64,000 nt of DNA from Desulfurococcales archaeon (GTDB taxonomy: Archaea > Thermoproteota > Thermoprotei_A > Sulfolobales > Fervidicoccaceae), in the NCBI GenBank assembly GCA_009904015.1, contig WYEQ01000035.1, positions 91,662 to 155,661 on the forward strand, given 5' to 3'. Under the pieces are notes generated by a model, which was not told the origin of the DNA, made no database searches, and saw only the letters and a list, made by a program, of their open reading frames with translations. The first letter of the stretch is position 1. Each line of letters starts with the position of its first letter. This document shows, in pieces, positions 61,029 to 64,000 of this stretch. Position numbers and translations under genes: made by a program.

Positions 61029-61883
61029 ATGCGCTGGGAATGCAAGAGGATCGGCATTGTTGTTAAGCGCAACAGCAAAGAAGCTCTAACCACTGCTAGG
61101 GAGATAGTCAGCTTTCTTAAACAGAAGGGCCTTGAGCCGGTTAACCCCACACTCAACAAAATCCCGTCCGACGAGCTCGGATTAAGCTCGGAGCCACAGG
61201 ATTTCGATGAGGAGACATGCCGTGTCATTGTCATTGGTGGTGATGGAACGTTTCTCAGGGTTATACAGGAGCTTACAAGCAAGGAGTTAAGCCCAGTAAT
61301 AATGACTATTGGTGCCGGCAGGAGATGTTTCTACTTTGATATCGACTCCTCAGAGGCAACACTATATATTGATAGGTTTCTCAAAAACGACTTTCTGGTT
61401 CAACAGTATTTTTTGGGCTCAATATCAATAGAGAATGAGAAGACATATTCATTCCTAAACGAGGCCGTGCTCGTTGGAGATAGAGCAAAGCTGGCTAGAC
61501 TGGAGGTCTATATAGGTACAACGAAGCTATACGATGTCTACGGCGATGGATTAATAATATCCACATCAACAGGCTCAACTGCCTATAGCTTAAGCGCGGG
61601 TGGGCCCGTCATTGAGCCGAGCCTCGCTTCATTCGTGATTACCCCGCTAGCTTCTATTCAACTGAGCAACAGGCCTGTTGTCATAAGCCCTCTACTAGAA
61701 ATCCGGGTCCTCGTAAGAAAAGACGGCGTTATGCCGAGGCTAATTATAGACGGAATAGATAAAGGTTACGTAGAAAGGGGGAAAACGCTATACTTTAAAA
61801 TATATAAAAAGCCATTACACGTAGCTAGGTTTAAGTGGGTAAGATTCTATGAAAGAACTTTTGAGAGAAAAACACTGTACTAA
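61029..61883 (+). CDS. nadK: NAD kinase
   Basis: This ATP- or polyphosphate-dependent kinase makes NADP. GGDGTFLRV holds the catalytic Asp, FLNEAVL the Asn-Glu pair for NAD, and STSTGSTAYSLSAGGP the glycine-rich loop. 284 residues, ATG 61029. The PIN gene overlaps its 3' end by 35 nt, so both are likely translated from one message. Confidence 0.94.
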   Translation: MRWECKRIGIVVKRNSKEALTTAREIVSFLKQKGLEPVNPTLNKIPSDELGLSSEPQDFDEETCRVIVIGGDGTFLRVIQELTSKELSPVIMTIGAGRRCFYFDIDSSEATLYIDRFLKNDFLVQQYFLGSISIENEKTYSFLNEAVLVGDRAKLARLEVYIGTTKLYDVYGDGLIISTSTGSTAYSLSAGGPVIEPSLASFVITPLASIQLSNRPVVISPLLEIRVLVRKDGVMPRLIIDGIDKGYVERGKTLYFKIYKKPLHVARFKWVRFYERTFERKTLY

Positions 61884-62262
61884 AGTGCTTGTTCTGGATG
61901 CATCAGCTATTTTCAGCTCAATTCACATGCTTGTGCCGGACTGCTTGGTTACCACACCGGAGGTCTACGATGAAATAAAAGATAGCGCCAGCTACAATAA
62001 AACCCTTCTCTCCATCGAGCTCAGCAGACTAATTGTTACGGAGCCTCCTGACATAAAGGTGGAGCTGCCGAGAAAAATAAGCGATAAGCTATCCAGAGCA
62101 GATAAATCTCTGCTCAAACTAGCATTTTACCTCAAGAAGGAGGGCTTCGAGGTCTACTTAGCCACGGATGACTATACATTGGAAAAAGCAGCTCTTAAGC
62201 TAGGAATTGATTACATGCCCACTAAGACGATAGGAATAAAAAAGTTATCTAACTTCAAATAG
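61849..62262 (+). CDS. PIN-domain ribonuclease (Nob1-like, without zinc ribbon)
   Basis: This 137-residue protein has the acidic PIN residues in LVLDASAIF, TPEVYDEIKD, SRADKSLLKLA and ATDDYTLEKAA. That places it near the archaeal Nob1/VapC9-type group. The zinc ribbon of full Nob1 is absent, and there is no antitoxin next to it, so rRNA processing is more likely than a toxin. ATG 61849 has GGTAAG upstream. It converges with aglB, with an 18-nt overlap. Confidence 0.83.
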   Translation: MKELLREKHCTKVLVLDASAIFSSIHMLVPDCLVTTPEVYDEIKDSASYNKTLLSIELSRLIVTEPPDIKVELPRKISDKLSRADKSLLKLAFYLKKEGFEVYLATDDYTLEKAALKLGIDYMPTKTIGIKKLSNFK

Positions 62263-64000
62263 AAAAACAGCTACATAGACCTTGTTTGTAGGAGAGTCGT
62301 AGATAGGGTCAACGAATATCTTGAGGGGTACTATGTGCTCGGTTGCATTATAATTAATTGGTATAGGGTTGCCTAGATATATGTCTATGGGGTCCACGAA
62401 GTAGTGTTGTCCAGATAGGTCTAGCGGGCCGTAAGCGGTTTGGTTAATGCTGTAGATTCCATTGATGAATAATCTGTAAATCATCACGCTCGATACATTT
62501 TCGTTAAGCCAGTCTGGAGCTAGTATTGGTACTTGCTGGCCTGTTGTGAACTGGAGCTGCTTAATAGTGAAGTATGGTTGAAGCTCCCTTAATCCTAGTC
62601 TACCGCCTATTCTGAGCATCCACACAGATTTTGGTATGTCCCCCATACCCTCGGTTCCTGTGTATGGATTAATCAGTGGTCCGGTGTACCATACCGTTGA
62701 GTTTTCATCAAGCTTGATTGATTGGAAAACATCGAATATCAATAAGTAAGTTTTGTTTTTAGGCGCCTTGAAATCGTTGAAGATTATATCGATAGTCTCA
62801 TTTTCATCGGTGGCTGTTAGGGCCTTGGCTAATAGTTGTATCTGGGTACCGTTACACGTGGACCCATCAGCAACGGTAGCCTTACCTGTATAGGCTGTTA
62901 TGATGTACCCATAATCCCACCACGATATAATCACTGCATCCCCTGGTAATTCGTTCTTTATGTAGTCAAGAGCATAGTACCACGCCTTGTTCTCAACAGA
63001 TATGCTAACCATACCTGTTCTTGGAGAGGGAACAACAGCTTTCGCGTAAGCTACGCCAAGCTTAACTGTGGGTAAGAAAGAGGCTGTTGCTACAAGGAAA
63101 ACCAAGAGAAGCGCTATCATGTACGTGTCCTTAAGCTTCAATGAGCTGTGCCTTGTAGCTCTGATCGATAAGGGCGTGATGGCCAGGCCGCCCGCAACGC
63201 TGAGAATCGATGATGAGAACTGTGTTAAGTACGCGGCATTGAAAATCACTATTAAACTAATAATCGTGGCTAGGCTTAGGGATAGAAGAACCGTGTTTCT
63301 TCTACCGTAATAAATACCAACAGGGATGAACATTAAACCCATGATGAACATTACTCCCGTCTTCTTAGCCACCTCTGCCAGGCTCTGAGGCTGATGCTCA
63401 GCGACGCTTGCGCTCAAAGGATCAGTTTCTTTGCCTGTGAGGAAATGCAATGCTCTGCCACTGATTGTGAGTTGGCCTGTAAGTAACAAGGCTAGACCAA
63501 CCGCGATTAGAATCACGATGAATATTCTGTAAATAATCATCGCGTTTTTCTCATTTATAAATGGGAGCTTTATTTTTGAATCATAGATTAGGGATGCTAG
63601 GAAAACAGCTATGCCCGAGACGAGTAAAACACCGACGCTTCCCTCGAACAGCTCTGTGAATGGAATCGTTGTGTTGAGAACAGCTAGAAATGAAGCTATG
63701 GCTGTGGATATCAGAACTAGTAGTCCTTGTCTGTAATTATACCTGTAGAATGCAGGTGAGACGGCTAGGGCAAATCCAGTTATCAGGTATATGGGTTGAT
63801 AGCCACCCCAGCTCCATCCTATTAACCCCAGCATGATTCCCGTCACGATGCTCTCAATTATGCTTTTCTTCTCAAGCGTCCTATCGAGGAAGTAGAATGA
63901 TAGAAACATAAGAGGTATAGCTAAGCCCTGCTTCTCGGCAAAGGTGGACACCGTCCTCTCTATCGTGCCAGGCGCAAAAGCTAGGAAAATTGCTGCCAGG
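62245..64000 (-). CDS. aglB: Oligosaccharyltransferase AglB/STT3, C-terminal part (cut by window edge)
   Basis: It moves a lipid-linked glycan to Asn in secreted proteins. The visible part has about nine membrane helices and then the external domain with ISWWDYGYIITAYTGK, the catalytic WWDYG motif. The frame stays open to base 64000 (APGTIERT just inside the edge), so the N-terminal DXD region is outside the window. UppS and the PMT-like enzyme are its functional partners. The end overlaps the PIN gene. Confidence 0.93.
   Translation of the reverse strand, partial: LAAIFLAFAPGTIERTVSTFAEKQGLAIPLMFLSFYFLDRTLEKKSIIESIVTGIMLGLIGWSWGGYQPIYLITGFALAVSPAFYRYNYRQGLLVLISTAIASFLAVLNTTIPFTELFEGSVGVLLVSGIAVFLASLIYDSKIKLPFINEKNAMIIYRIFIVILIAVGLALLLTGQLTISGRALHFLTGKETDPLSASVAEHQPQSLAEVAKKTGVMFIMGLMFIPVGIYYGRRNTVLLSLSLATIISLIVIFNAAYLTQFSSSILSVAGGLAITPLSIRATRHSSLKLKDTYMIALLLVFLVATASFLPTVKLGVAYAKAVVPSPRTGMVSISVENKAWYYALDYIKNELPGDAVIISWWDYGYIITAYTGKATVADGSTCNGTQIQLLAKALTATDENETIDIIFNDFKAPKNKTYLLIFDVFQSIKLDENSTVWYTGPLINPYTGTEGMGDIPKSVWMLRIGGRLGLRELQPYFTIKQLQFTTGQQVPILAPDWLNENVSSVMIYRLFINGIYSINQTAYGPLDLSGQHYFVDPIDIYLGNPIPINYNATEHIVPLKIFVDPIYDSPTNKVYVAVFLFEVR

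Noticed and set aside
61849..62262. PIN protein as VapC toxin
   Set aside because: No antitoxin gene is adjacent, and overlap with nadK suggests housekeeping. Residue pattern is closer to Nob1-type proteins.
1..64000. CRISPR arrays
   Set aside because: No set of regularly spaced direct repeats was seen; the three hairpin copies are far apart and fit end sequences of a mobile element.

Overview
This 64-kb window is a dense, gene-rich piece of a thermophilic crenarchaeal (Thermoproteota, Desulfurococcales-like) chromosome. The evidence is the information-processing set: archaeal DnaG, TFB, Gar1, Nop5, fibrillarin, S8e, S30e, SRP19, a crenarchaeal RPC34-like protein, Trm1 and Trm5. GatCAB and GatDE amidotransferases occur together, a four-subunit 2-oxoacid:ferredoxin oxidoreductase is present, and 5S rRNA stands alone. 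Many starts are TTG or GTG. Some have a TATA box 25-35 nt upstream and look leaderless; others have a GGTG or GGTGAT ribosome binding site.

Layout. 1-2.2 kb: end of gatA, then gatB. 2.2-5.3 kb: porGDAB operon on the minus strand. 5.4-12.9 kb: HtpX protease, circularly permuted GTPase, a regulator, the ATP-grasp subunit of an ADP-forming acyl-CoA synthetase, a coiled-coil protein, a DUF373 membrane protein, and gar1-tfb, whose TFB has lost half of its zinc-ribbon cysteines. 13.2-18.8 kb: nop5-fibrillarin (box C/D RNP) followed by DUF61, an XRE regulator, THEP1 NTPase, Trm1 and an RPC34-like Fe-S/winged-helix protein. 18.9-25.4 kb: cis-prenyltransferase, S8e, SRP19, gatE-gatD, an Ogg-type glycosylase and S30e. 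25.4-31.5 kb: radical SAM protein, a secreted coiled-coil envelope protein, DHH phosphoesterase, 5S rRNA, phosphoglycolate phosphatase, Lrp/AsnC. 32-42 kb: a PMT-like membrane glycosyltransferase and partner, dTMP kinase-dnaG, tyrS-sufS, valS. 42-51.7 kb: HD hydrolase, CYTH protein, thioredoxin reductase, a cell-surface metallophosphoesterase, two geranylgeranyl-reductase-like flavoproteins, acylphosphatase, ThiI. 51.7-53.9 kb: an AT-rich accessory segment between an intact tRNA-Arg(CCG) and a decayed 3' half copy of it. 53.9-58.4 kb: a tandem pair of MutS-like ATPases, then two broken genes. 58.6-64 kb: a possible C/D sRNA, Pcm, DUF371, Trm5, NAD kinase, a PIN protein and the end of AglB.

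Accessory content is limited. A 248-bp element between 42.9 and 43.2 kb has the end signals and stem-rich interior expected of an IS200/IS605-type end or TnpB-type omega RNA, but no transposase or TnpB gene. Two collapsed 43-bp copies of its ends lie at 47.5 and 57.0 kb. The tRNA-bounded segment carries an intact hydantoin-racemase-like gene and the wreck of an NCS1-type permease, which looks like the residue of an old integration. The points that most deserve follow-up are the orphan omega-RNA-like element and its mini-copies, the MutS-like pair with an altered Walker B motif in one partner, the zinc-ribbon-less TFB, and the tRNA-Arg-bounded island.
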